Below, one piece after another: positions 9,356 to 18,059 of a DNA stretch of 64,000 nucleotides. Each line of letters opens with the position of its first letter. Position 1 is the first letter of the stretch. The notes under the pieces were generated by a model, which was not told the DNA's origin, did not search any database, and saw only the letters and a list, made by a program, of their open reading frames with translations. Source of the DNA: Erythrobacter colymbi (lineage in GTDB: Bacteria > Pseudomonadota > Alphaproteobacteria > Sphingomonadales > Sphingomonadaceae); assembly GCF_002155685.1 (NCBI RefSeq), contig NZ_MUYK01000003.1, positions 434,001-498,000 of the forward strand, given 5' to 3'. Made by a program: the position numbers and the translations under genes.

Positions 9356-10768
9356 ATGTCCCTCCCCAAGAAGCCTGAAGTCGTCATCATCGGCCGCCCC
9401 AACGTGGGCAAGTCCACGCTGTTCAACCGGCTGGTGGGCAAGAAACTCGCGCTCGTCGATGACCAGCCGGGCGTGACCCGCGACCGCCGGATGGGCGATG
9501 CGAACATCGCGGGGCTGCACTTCACGGTCGTCGACACCGCCGGGTGGGAGGACGAGGACGAACTCAGCCTCCCCGGCCGGATGCGCAAGCAGACCGAGGC
9601 CTCGCTGGCAGGCGCGGACGCAGCGCTGTTCGTGGTCGATGCGCGCGCTGGGCTGACCCCGCTGGACGAGGAAATCGCCCGCTACCTGCGCGAGCAGGAA
9701 GTGCCCGTGGTGGTGGTCGCCAACAAGGCCGAGGGCAACGCCGCCGAGGCGGGGATCATGGAAGCCTATGCCCTGGGCCTCGGCGAGCCGCTCGGCGTTT
9801 CGGCGGAGCACGGCGAGGGCGTCGCCGACCTGTTCGGCGGGCTGTGGCCGATCATCGGCGCCAAGGCCGAGGAGTGGGAAGAGGCGAACGACGCCGAACG
9901 CGCCGCCCTGCGCGAAATGGACGAGGAAGACCGCCCCTCCGGCCCCCTGAAGCTCGCCATCGTAGGCCGCCCGAACGCGGGCAAGTCCACGCTGATCAAC
10001 CGCCTGCTCGGCGAAGACCGCCTGCTGACCGGTCCGGAAGCCGGGATCACCCGCGATTCGATCGCGATCGACTGGGAATGGACCGACCCCAAATCGGGCG
10101 AGACCCGCGAGATCCGCCTGATCGACACGGCGGGGATGCGCAAGAAGAAGAACGTCACCGAAAAGCTCGAAAAGCTCTCGGTTGCCGATGCGCGCCGGGC
10201 CGTGGACTTTGCCGAAGTCGTTGTGCTGCTGCTCGACGCGACGCAGGGCCTCGAGCACCAGGACCTGAAGATCGCCAGCCTCGTCCTCGAGGAAGGCCGC
10301 GCGCTGATGATCGCGATCAACAAGTGGGACGTCGCCGAGGACGCGAGCAAGCTGTTCAACGGCATCCGCGCTGCGCTCGACGATGGCCTCGCGCAGGTGC
10401 GCGGGCTGCCGCTGTTCGCTGTCAGCGCCAAGACCGGCAAGGGCCTCGACCAGATGCTTGCAGGCGCCTTTGACCTCCGCGAAGCATGGTCGAAGCGGGT
10501 CAGCACCTCGGCATTGAACCGCTGGTTCGACGATGCGATGGAAGCCAACCCCCCGCCCGCGCCGGGCGGCAAGCGGATCAAGCTGCGCTACATCACCCAG
10601 GCCGGCACCCGCCCGCCGCGCTTCGTGATCTTCGGCACCCGCCTCGACCTGCTACCCAAGAGCTACGAGCGCTACCTCGTCAACGGCATCCGCGCCAAGC
10701 TCGGCTTCGACGCCGTGCCGGTGCGCGTGACGCTCAAGGCCAACAAGAACCCCTACGCCAAGGAGTAA
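9356..10768 (+). CDS. der: Ribosome-associated GTPase Der (EngA)
   Basis: About 470 residues with the diagnostic tandem GTPase domains. The first has GRPNVGKS, DDQPGVTRD and DTAGW; the second has GRPNAGKS, GITRD, DTAGMRKK and NKWD. The C-terminal KH-like domain (KLRYITQAGTRPPRFVIFGTR) binds RNA. Der is needed for 50S subunit assembly. The first domain shows NKAEG, an acceptable NKxD variant seen in the family. ATG 9356 is chosen; an in-frame TTG four codons upstream is less likely. The DUF2721 gene follows 3 bp after the stop. Confidence 0.98.
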   Translation: MSLPKKPEVVIIGRPNVGKSTLFNRLVGKKLALVDDQPGVTRDRRMGDANIAGLHFTVVDTAGWEDEDELSLPGRMRKQTEASLAGADAALFVVDARAGLTPLDEEIARYLREQEVPVVVVANKAEGNAAEAGIMEAYALGLGEPLGVSAEHGEGVADLFGGLWPIIGAKAEEWEEANDAERAALREMDEEDRPSGPLKLAIVGRPNAGKSTLINRLLGEDRLLTGPEAGITRDSIAIDWEWTDPKSGETREIRLIDTAGMRKKKNVTEKLEKLSVADARRAVDFAEVVVLLLDATQGLEHQDLKIASLVLEEGRALMIAINKWDVAEDASKLFNGIRAALDDGLAQVRGLPLFAVSAKTGKGLDQMLAGAFDLREAWSKRVSTSALNRWFDDAMEANPPPAPGGKRIKLRYITQAGTRPPRFVIFGTRLDLLPKSYERYLVNGIRAKLGFDAVPVRVTLKANKNPYAKE

Positions 10769-10771
10769 GCG

Positions 10772-11260
10772 GTGACGCTGCTCGACACCCTCGCCAACGC
10801 GGCGGCCCACACGCCCTTCGCGCTCGAGATCATCGAGCGCACCGCCTCCACCCCGCGCGTGCAGCAGGTGGTGCAGCTTTCGCTAGCCCCGGCGTTCCTG
10901 CTCTCCGGCATCGGGGCGATCATGAACGTCATCATGAGCCGCATGATCTGGATATCGCAGCGGATCGAGAACATCGAGGAGCGCGCCGACAGCCAGCGCA
11001 CCGCCAAGCAGGCGCGCGAGGTCGGCTGGCTGATGCGCCGCCGCAAGCTGATGCAGGGCGCGATCATGTTCTCGACCGCGGCGGCCGTGATGATCAGCGC
11101 GGTGATCATGCTGCTGTTCGTCTCGGCCTATATCCTCGCCCAGATCGGCACGATCATCGCCGCGCTGTGGGTGCTGACGATGCTGCTGCTGGTGACGGGG
11201 CTGGGGTTCTTCCTGTTCGAGACAAGGCTGGCGGCGCAAGGCGCGGCGGCGAAGGAGTAG
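10772..11260 (+). CDS. DUF2721 family membrane protein
   Basis: A 162-residue protein starting at GTG, immediately after the der stop, so it is almost certainly cotranscribed. It contains three hydrophobic segments: about 33-55 (VVQLSLAPAFLLSGIGAIMNVIM), about 98-120 (IMFSTAAAVMISAVIMLLFVSAYIL) and about 127-150. A charged cytoplasmic hairpin between the first two has WISQRIENIEERADSQRTAKQAREVGWLMRRRKLM, typical of DUF2721. The function of the family is unknown. Confidence 0.85.
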   Translation: MTLLDTLANAAAHTPFALEIIERTASTPRVQQVVQLSLAPAFLLSGIGAIMNVIMSRMIWISQRIENIEERADSQRTAKQAREVGWLMRRRKLMQGAIMFSTAAAVMISAVIMLLFVSAYILAQIGTIIAALWVLTMLLLVTGLGFFLFETRLAAQGAAAKE

Positions 11261-11269
11261 GAGCACCGT

Positions 11270-11310
11270 CTCCCCGCCCCGGGCCTGACCCGGGGCCCAG
11301 CTTTTTCGTT
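11270..11310 (+). repeat. Palindromic element, copy A; likely terminator of der operon
   Basis: A perfect stem GCCCCGGG (11276-11283) and CCCGGGGC (11289-11296) with loop CCTGA, followed by CCAGCTTTTTCG. It starts about 10 bases after the DUF2721 stop and looks like an intrinsic terminator. A close relative in opposite orientation lies 160 bases away, after the bacterioferritin gene. Confidence 0.65.
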
Positions 11311-11435
11311 AGAAGTAGTTGATGGCTTCGGCCCGCCAACGGACGGGCCGCGAGCGCAAGCGCGCGAGCCGCAGGCGATCCGGCGCGAAGCGACGGAAGC
11401 TCGCCGAGGACGTGGCCGCGGAGGCGGCCACGCAA

Positions 11436-11474
11436 ACAAGGAAGCGGGGTCCCGGGTCAAGCCCGGGACGGGGA
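11436..11474 (-). repeat. Palindromic element, copy B; likely bfr terminator
   Basis: Stem GTCCCGGG (11449-11456) and CCCGGGAC (11462-11469) with loop TCAAG. Read on the - strand it matches copy A over about 40 positions, including the flanking TCCCCG before the stem and GCTT..T..TT after it. It follows the bfr stop by about 15 bases. Between the two copies lie two more hairpins (stems 11330-11335/11344-11349 and 11412-11419/11424-11431), so the whole 228-bp convergent gap is structured and appears noncoding. Confidence 0.6.
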
Positions 11475-11487
11475 ATGGTCGATACGC

Positions 11488-11970
11488 TTACTTCTCGCCC
11501 GCTGCCTGGCTTTGCAGCTGGCAGTAGTTGTGCAGCCCCATGCGCTCGATCAGCTCGAACTGGGTTTCGAGGAAATCGACGTGCTCCTCCTCGTTCTTGA
11601 GGATGTAGGCGAACAGGTCGCGGCTCACATAGTCGCGCACGCTTTCGCAATGCTCGATCGCGTCGCGCAGCAGGGGGATCGCCTCGTGTTCCAGCGCAAG
11701 GTCGGCGCGCAGCACTTCCTCGACATTCTCGCCGACCTTGAGCTTGTGGATCGCCTGGAAGTTGGGCAGCGCCTCAAGGAACAGGATGCGCTCGGCCAGT
11801 TTGTCGGCGTGCTCCATTTCCTCGATCGATTCGTGGCGCTCATAGGCGGCGAGCTTGGTCAGGCCCCAGTTGTCGAGCACGCGGTAGTGCAACCAGTACT
11901 GGTTGATCGCGGTCAGCTCGTTGGTGAGCGCCTGGTTGAGATAGTCGATGACCTTCTGGTCGCCCTTCAT
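11488..11970 (-). CDS. bfr: Bacterioferritin
   Basis: A 160-residue ferritin-like protein from ATG 11970, preceded by GAGGGAC. Ferroxidase ligands are visible: Glu in LTNELTAINQY, the ERHESIEEMEHAD motif, Glu in LEHEAIPLL, and EEEHVDFLE. The predicted axial haem ligand Met lies in ESIEEMEHAD. The protein forms the 24-subunit iron-storage shell. The bacterioferritin-associated ferredoxin gene lies just upstream on the same strand, 139 bp away. Confidence 0.97.
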   Translation of the reverse strand: MKGDQKVIDYLNQALTNELTAINQYWLHYRVLDNWGLTKLAAYERHESIEEMEHADKLAERILFLEALPNFQAIHKLKVGENVEEVLRADLALEHEAIPLLRDAIEHCESVRDYVSRDLFAYILKNEEEHVDFLETQFELIERMGLHNYCQLQSQAAGEK

Positions 11971-12109
11971 GGCAATAAGTCCCTCGCGTAATGGCAAAGC
12001 CGGCTTGCGGCGTTGGCGTCATTGTAGCCGCACGCGCGGACTGCGCGCAAGGGCGGCCGAGGGATTTTCTTTGCGAATCAGTCGCTTGCGAGCCGTTCGC
12101 AATCGCGGG

Positions 12110-12310
12110 TCAGGCGGCCTCTACTGCGAGGAAATCGCATTTCGCGGCGGCGCGCTCGGCGTCGATGATTTCCTGCGCCTCTTCAAGGCACTGGCCGCAA
12201 TTGGGCCGCTTGCCGAGGCAGGCATAGGTCGCTTCGGCATCGCCGTCACAGGTCAGTGCGGCTTTGCGCAAATCATTCTCGCGGATGGCATTGCAGATGC
12301 AGATGTACAT
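12110..12310 (-). CDS. bfd: Bacterioferritin-associated ferredoxin
   Basis: A 66-residue (2Fe-2S)-binding protein. The four cysteines follow the family pattern: CIC near the N-terminus (MYICICNAI) and CGQC after GKRPN. In well-studied relatives Bfd docks on bacterioferritin and supplies electrons that release stored iron. The adjacent bfr gene supports this. A palindrome lies immediately upstream of its start. An extra cysteine occurs late (AAKCDF). Confidence 0.93.
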   Translation of the reverse strand: MYICICNAIRENDLRKAALTCDGDAEATYACLGKRPNCGQCLEEAQEIIDAERAAAKCDFLAVEAA

Positions 12311-12324
12311 GAGCGCGCGAATCT

Positions 12325-12347
12325 TTCCTGCGAAGCGTTTGCAGGAA
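12325..12347. promoter_or_regulatory. Inverted repeat upstream of bfd
   Basis: TTCCTGC (12325-12331) and GCAGGAA (12341-12347) form a perfect 7-bp dyad with a 9-base spacer, 15 bases upstream of the bfd ATG. It could be an operator for an iron regulator, or a 5' UTR hairpin. It does not match a classic Fur box by eye. Confidence 0.35.
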
Positions 12348-12384
12348 CCAAGATATGCGAACTACTCTCAATAACAAGTGGGAA

Positions 12385-13674
12385 TCACCGCCTGAGCGGA
12401 AATACCTGCCGGTAGGTCAAACACCGCCACAGCCACTCGAGCGGGCCGTAACGGTAGCGTTCGAGCCAAGGCTTAGACCACGCCAGCATCAGAACCCAGC
12501 TGAGCGCCACCACCAGCAGCAGCTGCGGGCGGTTCAGCTGGCCGAACAGCCCCAGCGCCCAGCCGTGGAAGACGAGCATCATCACCACCGAGGTGCCGAG
12601 GTAATTGGTGAAGGCAGCGCGCCCCGCGGCGCGGATGCGCTCGCCCAGCCAGCCTGTCGCCGACGGGGCATAGGCGACCATCAGCGCCGCGATCCCGACC
12701 ACCATCGCAAGGCGAGGCAGCGGGCTCCAGCCGAGCCATGCGGCGAGCGTGCTGTAGTAGGTGAAGCCCTCGGCCTTCACCACCAGCCCCATCGCCAGAT
12801 GCGCCGCCGCCCCGGCGATCACCCCGATCCAGCCCCAGCGGATCATCCCGGCGCGCGCAAAGCCGCCGCTGAAGAAGCCCATGCGATACAGCGCCACGCC
12901 CAGCAGCATCAGCGGCAGGGTCTCCCAGCCGAACAGCATCGCACTCTGCCACGGCTCGGCCCATTGCTCGGTCAGGCGGTGGGTGACGAGCGCGCCGTAA
13001 TCGCCCGCCGCGATCGCCGCATTGGGGACCTCGCCGTGGGCCAGCTGCACGTCGATATCGGCGATCATCTGCGCGCGTTCCTCGGGCATGGAATCGCCGA
13101 AGGGCGTGTCGACCACCAGCCACGGGAAGCTCACCCCGAGGAAGAACACCGCGCCCACCAGATAGCCCACGAGCGCGACGGCGAACTGGGTCTTCACGCT
13201 CCAGCGCAGGCAGGCGAGCACCACGAAGCCGAACAGCGCGTAGAAGAACAGGATGTCGCCCGGCCAGATGAAGAAGAAGTGGATCATGCCGAAGCCCATC
13301 AGGATCAGCAGCCGCCACGCCTGCAGCCAGCGGGTCGCGCCGCGTGCCCAGGCCTTCTCCATGAAGAGATACATCCCCGCCCCGAACAGCAGGGTGAAGA
13401 GCCCGCGCATCTTGCCGTCGATCAGGACGAACTGCGAGATCCACAGCCAGCCGCCCGGATCGCCCGGGTCGGTCTTGAAGGCGGCGGGGTACATATAGGC
13501 CTCGAACGGCTGCCCGAAGGCGACGATGTTGGCCCACAGGATGCCCATCACCGCGATGCCGCGGATGAAATCGAGCGTGTCGATCCGCTCTCCGGTGGCG
13601 ACCGGCGCGAGGTCAGCCGCCTCCTCCCCGCCGAAGATGTCGCCAATCGCTTGCGGTGAGAGCGTTTCACTCAT
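12385..13674 (-). CDS. DUF418 family integral membrane protein
   Basis: A 429-residue polytopic protein. It opens with a soluble segment and then ERIDTLDFIRGIAVMGILWANI, the hallmark of DUF418 proteins. About ten hydrophobic helices follow, and the C-terminal FTNYLGTSVVMMLVFHGWALGLFGQL and WSKPWLERYRYGPLEWLWRCLTY fit the DUF418 domain at about 260-420. The family is related to acyltransferase-like membrane proteins and has no firm function. It lies downstream of the SPOR/Sel1 gene on the same strand. Confidence 0.88.
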   Translation of the reverse strand: MSETLSPQAIGDIFGGEEAADLAPVATGERIDTLDFIRGIAVMGILWANIVAFGQPFEAYMYPAAFKTDPGDPGGWLWISQFVLIDGKMRGLFTLLFGAGMYLFMEKAWARGATRWLQAWRLLILMGFGMIHFFFIWPGDILFFYALFGFVVLACLRWSVKTQFAVALVGYLVGAVFFLGVSFPWLVVDTPFGDSMPEERAQMIADIDVQLAHGEVPNAAIAAGDYGALVTHRLTEQWAEPWQSAMLFGWETLPLMLLGVALYRMGFFSGGFARAGMIRWGWIGVIAGAAAHLAMGLVVKAEGFTYYSTLAAWLGWSPLPRLAMVVGIAALMVAYAPSATGWLGERIRAAGRAAFTNYLGTSVVMMLVFHGWALGLFGQLNRPQLLLVVALSWVLMLAWSKPWLERYRYGPLEWLWRCLTYRQVFPLRR

Positions 13675-13743
13675 GCCTGATCCCCCGGGCCGTTGCGGTC
13701 CGGGAGATTAGCGATTCGGGCGGGCTTGGGAAGAGGGGCGGCC

Positions 13744-14838
13744 TCAGCCCTGCCCGGCGACGACGCAGGCCTTGCCTTCGGCCTTGAGCGCGGCGCAGGC
13801 GCGGGCGGCTTCCGCCTCGCTCGCAAAGCCGGTCGCCAGCAGGCGGGTGAGATTGCCGCTCGGCACCAGCGTCTTGCGGGTGCCCGAGAGCGCGGAATGC
13901 TTGGCCAGCTGGCCCCAGAGCTTGTCGGCATTGGCCGCGATCCCGAAGGCGCCGAGCTGGACGCGCCAGTTGCCCTGGCGGCGGACGGCGGCGGGGGCGG
14001 GCTGGACGGCAGCGGGCTTGGGTTGCGAGACGGCCACCGCGACAGGCACCGGCGCGGGCGCGATCGGCTTGGGTGCAGGCGGCAGGCCCGCGGGCTTGGG
14101 CTGCGTGGTCACAACAGCGGGTTTGGGCGAAGGCTTGGGCGCGCCAGCCGGGACAGAGGCCGGAATGGCGCTCGCCGGCTTGGCGCCGAGTTCGACTGCC
14201 GCCAGCTCCGAGGAACGCTGCGACTTCGCCCCCGCCTCGAGCTCGCGGGCGAGCGACTGGGCCTGCGCACGCTGGGCCTGGGGCACATACTTGTCCATCT
14301 GCGCCAGCGCATCGCGCGCCTGCGGCAGGCCCGCCCCGTTCGCCAGCGTCATCAGCGCATAGGCGCGCACCCAGTCGCGCGGGGCATAGTCCGCGTTGAA
14401 GTGCGAGAGGCCGAGCACATACTGCGCGCGCGGATCGCCGCGGTCGCTCGCCGCCTTGATCAGCGGCATGGCCTTGGTCTGCTCGCCTTCCTGGAACAGC
14501 ATCAGCCCGTAATTGTCGGCCGCCTTCACATGGCCGAGCCGCGCGGCCTGTTCGTAGAGCGAACGCGCGCGGACATTGTCGATCTCGACCCCGCGACCCA
14601 GGCGATAGGCCTGCGCGAGGTTGAACAGCGCATCGGGATCGCCTTGCGCCGCCGGGCCCTGCCATTCGACCACGGCGCGGGTGAAATCCCCCGCGCTCCA
14701 CGCGTCGACCCCGGCCTTCACATCCGCGAGCGCGGGCGCCGCCAGAAAGGTGAGCGCCGCGCCGGTGCCGGCCGCTGCTGCCACGGCTGCGACCCGCAGG
14801 CCCCGGGCTGCCATCGTCGAAAGGAGTGTCTGTGCCAT
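13744..14838 (-). CDS. Sel1-repeat and SPOR-domain periplasmic protein
   Basis: A 364-residue protein. Residues 1-38 form a long signal peptide ending APALA. Residues about 40-180 contain Sel1-like repeats (DPDALFNLAQAYRLGRGVEIDNVRARSLYEQAA, then two more). A Pro/Ala/Lys-rich linker (about 205-285) follows. The C-terminal SPOR domain starts near GNWRVQLGAFGIAANADKLW. SPOR domains bind glycan strands lacking stem peptides and target proteins to the septum. It is divergent from the parA-like gene across 243 bp, and a second SPOR protein ends that operon, suggesting a shared cell-envelope theme. Confidence 0.88.
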   Translation of the reverse strand: MAQTLLSTMAARGLRVAAVAAAAGTGAALTFLAAPALADVKAGVDAWSAGDFTRAVVEWQGPAAQGDPDALFNLAQAYRLGRGVEIDNVRARSLYEQAARLGHVKAADNYGLMLFQEGEQTKAMPLIKAASDRGDPRAQYVLGLSHFNADYAPRDWVRAYALMTLANGAGLPQARDALAQMDKYVPQAQRAQAQSLARELEAGAKSQRSSELAAVELGAKPASAIPASVPAGAPKPSPKPAVVTTQPKPAGLPPAPKPIAPAPVPVAVAVSQPKPAAVQPAPAAVRRQGNWRVQLGAFGIAANADKLWGQLAKHSALSGTRKTLVPSGNLTRLLATGFASEAEAARACAALKAEGKACVVAGQG

Positions 14839-15081
14839 CGCTGTCCTGCCTCGCGCGGGAAAGGGTGAAGTGTCGCAGCCTCCCTAGCCCAAACACGGTT
14901 AGCAAATCGTTGCATTGCGCCTCGCAACGCCCCTGCCGCCCCAAGGCCCCGCCGATTTCAGCCAAGATCAGCCCGTTAACTCTAAATTAGGGGTATCCTG
15001 CGATCCCCATGTCCATCCAGCCGGTGTCAGGCGTCGCAATAGGGCGACCCGCAGCGGTTCAATCCATGGGGGACCCAGGCG

Positions 15082-15804
15082 TTGCGTGTACTCGCTTTGG
15101 CATCGCAGAAAGGTGGATCGGGCAAGACCACCCTGTCCGGACATCTCGCCGTCCAGGCCCAGCGCGCTGGCGCCGGGCCGGTCGTGCTGATCGACATCGA
15201 CCCGCAAGGCAGCCTTGCCGACTGGTGGAACGAGCGCGAGGCGGAATATCCCGCCTTCGCCCAGACCACGGTCGCACGCCTCGCGAATGACCTTCAGGTG
15301 CTGCGCCAGCAGGGCTTCAAGCTCGCGGTGATCGACACCCCGCCCGCCATCACCATGGCGATCCAGTCGGTCATCTCCGTGGCCGAGCTGATCGTCGTGC
15401 CGACCCGCCCCTCCCCGCACGATCTGCGCGCCGTGGGTGCCACGGTCGACCTGTGCGAGCGCGCGGGCAAGCCGCTGGTGTTCGTCGTCAACGCGGCCAC
15501 CCCCAAGGCCAAGATCACCTCGGAAGCCGCGGTCGCGCTGTCGCAGCATGGCACCGTCGCGCCGATCACGCTCCACCACCGCACCGATTTCGCCGCCTCG
15601 ATGATCGACGGCCGCACGGTGATGGAAGTCGATCCCGAAAGCCGCTCGGCCGCCGAGATCGGCGCGCTGTGGCGCTACATCGCCGACCGGCTCGAAAAGA
15701 ACTTCCGCCGCACGGTCTTCGCCCCTGCCCCCGGCGGCATCGGCCAGCAGCTTGGCGGCGTGCCGCGTCCCGCGGGTGGCTTCGGTCGCCGGGTCGCACA
15801 GTAA
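15082..15804 (+). CDS. Orphan ParA/MinD-family ATPase
   Basis: A 240-residue ATPase. The deviant Walker A is KGGSGKTTLSGHL, A' is VLIDIDPQGSLADWW and Walker B-like segment is LAVIDTPPA. The start is taken as TTG 15082, preceded by GGGGGAC, because it puts the P-loop at the right distance. The last ~25 residues are Gly/Pro-rich. No parB gene or parS-like cluster is seen. The next gene encodes an acidic protein with a C-terminal ribbon-helix-helix-like segment, a plausible adaptor. ParA ATPases of this kind position DNA or protein cargo over the nucleoid; the cargo is unknown. Confidence 0.85.
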   Translation: MRVLALASQKGGSGKTTLSGHLAVQAQRAGAGPVVLIDIDPQGSLADWWNEREAEYPAFAQTTVARLANDLQVLRQQGFKLAVIDTPPAITMAIQSVISVAELIVVPTRPSPHDLRAVGATVDLCERAGKPLVFVVNAATPKAKITSEAAVALSQHGTVAPITLHHRTDFAASMIDGRTVMEVDPESRSAAEIGALWRYIADRLEKNFRRTVFAPAPGGIGQQLGGVPRPAGGFGRRVAQ

Positions 15805-15825
15805 GCGCGAAGGAAGGCCAGCCCC

Positions 15826-16527
15826 ATGTCGGATTCCGGTTTCGCCTCGCTCGGCCCCTCGCTCCTGGCCCGCAAAGGCGGTGCCAAGCCTGCGATGCGT
15901 CCGCAGGTCGCGCCGCTGGTGGCCGACGAATCGGAGATCCGCGAGGAACACCTCGAGGACCTCGGCTGGAACGATATGGGCGATTCGGACGGTGAAACCG
16001 GCGCCGAGATCGTGCCGATCCACGCCGATATCGATGCCGACGCCGTGACCGCCAATCCCGGCCCGATCGTCCGCCGCCAGCAGCGCCGCCTCGAAGAGCG
16101 CGTTCTGGCCGATGCGGCGATGACCGGCCCGGAAGACTACGATACCGAATACGGCGCCTACGAGGATGGCGAGGAAGAGGACGATTACGACGCCGCCTCG
16201 CTGCTCGGCGACGATGATTACGAAGGCGAGGACTACGAGGAAGACGCCGTGATCGTCTCCCCGCTCGCCCCGGTTGCCAAGGCGCCGGCCGCTGCACCCG
16301 CGCCGCGCGTCACCGCCACCAAGACCAAGGCCCGCGTGCCCGCCGTGCAGAGCGGCCGCCGCGCCGCCTTCACGCTGCGGCTCGATGCCGACCGCCATCT
16401 CAAGCTGCGCCTCGCCGCGACCATGCAGGGCGTCAGCGCCCAGGTGCTCGTGACCGAAGCGCTCGACCGTCTGCTCGCCGAATACGACGATCTCGACGTC
16501 ATCGCCAATCACCTGAAGCGCCACTGA
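15826..16527 (+). CDS. Acidic protein with C-terminal ribbon-helix-helix-like domain
   Basis: A 233-residue protein, 21 bp after parA and surely in its operon. Residues about 100-140 are a very acidic stretch (EDGEEEDDYDAASLL) followed by EDYEEDAVIV. A linker rich in Ala/Pro leads to a basic patch and residues about 180-233, RRAAFTLRLDADRHLKLRLA then two predicted helices ending ANHLKRH. The strand RAAFTLRLD followed by two amphipathic helices fits a ribbon-helix-helix DNA-binding fold. I know no named family for the full length. Partner of the ParA ATPase is the best inference. Confidence 0.65.
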   Translation: MSDSGFASLGPSLLARKGGAKPAMRPQVAPLVADESEIREEHLEDLGWNDMGDSDGETGAEIVPIHADIDADAVTANPGPIVRRQQRRLEERVLADAAMTGPEDYDTEYGAYEDGEEEDDYDAASLLGDDDYEGEDYEEDAVIVSPLAPVAKAPAAAPAPRVTATKTKARVPAVQSGRRAAFTLRLDADRHLKLRLAATMQGVSAQVLVTEALDRLLAEYDDLDVIANHLKRH

Positions 16528-16586
16528 TCGCGCGCCGAACCCACCACCACCACGTGAACAGCCAAGACCGAACGGGGGAAATGACC

Positions 16587-17951
16587 ATGGACAGCAGCAA
16601 CAAGACCGGCCGGAAAGCCTCGCCGCGCCTCGCGCTCGCCGTCACCACCGCGATTGCGGGGCTGGCGATGGCAGGGGCGATGGCCACGGCCGCACCGCGC
16701 AACGAAGCCGCCGAAAGCTTCGAAGCCGCGCAGACCGCGCTCGCCAAGGGCAAGGTCGACAAGGCCATCAACTACGCCGAAGCGGCGGTGCTCGCCGATC
16801 CGCGCAACCCTTCCTACCGCGCGCTGCTCGGCGCAGCCTATCTCGAAGCCGGGCGCTTCGAATCGGCGGCGACCAGCTTCGGCGATGCGATGGATCTGGG
16901 TGACGGCAACCCGCGCACCGTGCTGAGCTTCGCGCTCGCCAAGATCGCCACCGGCGATTCGCAGGCCGCGATCGCGCTGCTCGACGACCAGTCCGCCAAT
17001 ATCGACCCCGCCGACCTCGGCCTTGCCCTCGCGCTCGCCGGTCAGCCGGAGCGCGGCGTCCACGTGCTGATCAACGCCGTGCGCAGCGCCGAGGAAGCGA
17101 CCCCGAAGCTGCGCCAGAACCTCGCCTACACCTATGCGCTTGCCGGCAATTGGCGTGCGGCGCGGGTGATGGCGGCTGAGGACGTGCCCGCCGACAAGCT
17201 CGAAGCGCGCCTGTCGCAGTGGGCCTCGCAGTCCGCGCCGGAAATGTATCAGGAGCGCATCGCCAGCCTGCTCGGCGTCAAGCCGCGCCAGGACGCGGGC
17301 CAGCCGCAGCAGCTCGCTCTCGCCAACTTCCCCGAGGCTCCGGTGATGGTTGCCGAGGCCGCACCGCAGGGCGAGCCCGCCGCAGACACCGCGCTGGCCT
17401 TCGCCGAGGCCGCGCCGGTCGCCGATAACGCGCCCTCGCCCAGCTTCAGCGCCGCCTTCGCCACCCCCGAGCCGAGCGTCGAGACCGCCGTGACCGAGAC
17501 GGCTGCGATCCGCTATGTCTCGAACCCGGTGGTGCAGCAGCTCCCCGTCAGCCCCGCCGCACGCCGTGCGCAGGCCCCCGCCCGCGTCGCCGCAGCCGCC
17601 CCGCAGCGCCGCATGGCGGCCACGCAGGCCGCCGCTGCTCCGGCCGACAAGGGCCCGGCGACGCATCACGTGCAGCTCGGATCGTACAACAGCAAGGCCG
17701 AAGCCCTGCGCGGCTGGAGCGTGCTTCAGGGCAAGTTCCCGCAGCTCAAGGACCGCAAGCCCGTCATCACCGAGGCGGTGGTAAACGGTCGCACCTTCTG
17801 GCGCGTCGCGGCCGAGGGCTTCACCTCGCAGAGCGCCCGCGCGATGTGCGGCACGGTCAAGTCCGCGGGCCGCGGCTGCTTCGCCTATGCCTCTTCGACC
17901 CCGCCTGCCGGTGTCGTGAAGCGCGACGTGCAGGTCGCCTCGCGGCGTTAA
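16587..17951 (+). CDS. TPR and SPOR-domain periplasmic protein
   Basis: From ATG 16587 (GGGGGAA six bases upstream) the protein is 454 residues. A signal peptide with LALAVTTAIAGLAMAGAMATAAP is near the N-terminus. TPR-like repeats occupy about 40-200 (AAQTALAKGKVDKAINYAEAAVLADPRN). A low-complexity Ala/Pro linker follows, then the SPOR domain at about 360-435, starting THHVQLGSYNSKAEALRGW. It is the third gene of the parA operon and ends in a strong terminator. Septal or peptidoglycan localisation is inferred from the SPOR domain. Confidence 0.87.
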   Translation: MDSSNKTGRKASPRLALAVTTAIAGLAMAGAMATAAPRNEAAESFEAAQTALAKGKVDKAINYAEAAVLADPRNPSYRALLGAAYLEAGRFESAATSFGDAMDLGDGNPRTVLSFALAKIATGDSQAAIALLDDQSANIDPADLGLALALAGQPERGVHVLINAVRSAEEATPKLRQNLAYTYALAGNWRAARVMAAEDVPADKLEARLSQWASQSAPEMYQERIASLLGVKPRQDAGQPQQLALANFPEAPVMVAEAAPQGEPAADTALAFAEAAPVADNAPSPSFSAAFATPEPSVETAVTETAAIRYVSNPVVQQLPVSPAARRAQAPARVAAAAPQRRMAATQAAAAPADKGPATHHVQLGSYNSKAEALRGWSVLQGKFPQLKDRKPVITEAVVNGRTFWRVAAEGFTSQSARAMCGTVKSAGRGCFAYASSTPPAGVVKRDVQVASRR

Positions 17952-18024
17952 GTCACTTGGCGCCGCTGCGCTGCTGGCGCGCGGAGCCGTAAAGCTTCCC
18001 GAATTTCGGGATGAGCAAGCCTTT

Positions 18025-18059
18025 CTCCCGGACAGCCCCCCCGCTGTCCGGGAGTTTTT
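18025..18059 (+). terminator. Intrinsic terminator of the parA-SPOR operon
   Basis: A perfect 12-bp stem, CTCCCGGACAGC (18025-18036) and GCTGTCCGGGAG (18043-18054), with a CCCCCC loop and a TTTTT tail. It lies about 75 bases past the stop of the SPOR gene. Confidence 0.93.
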
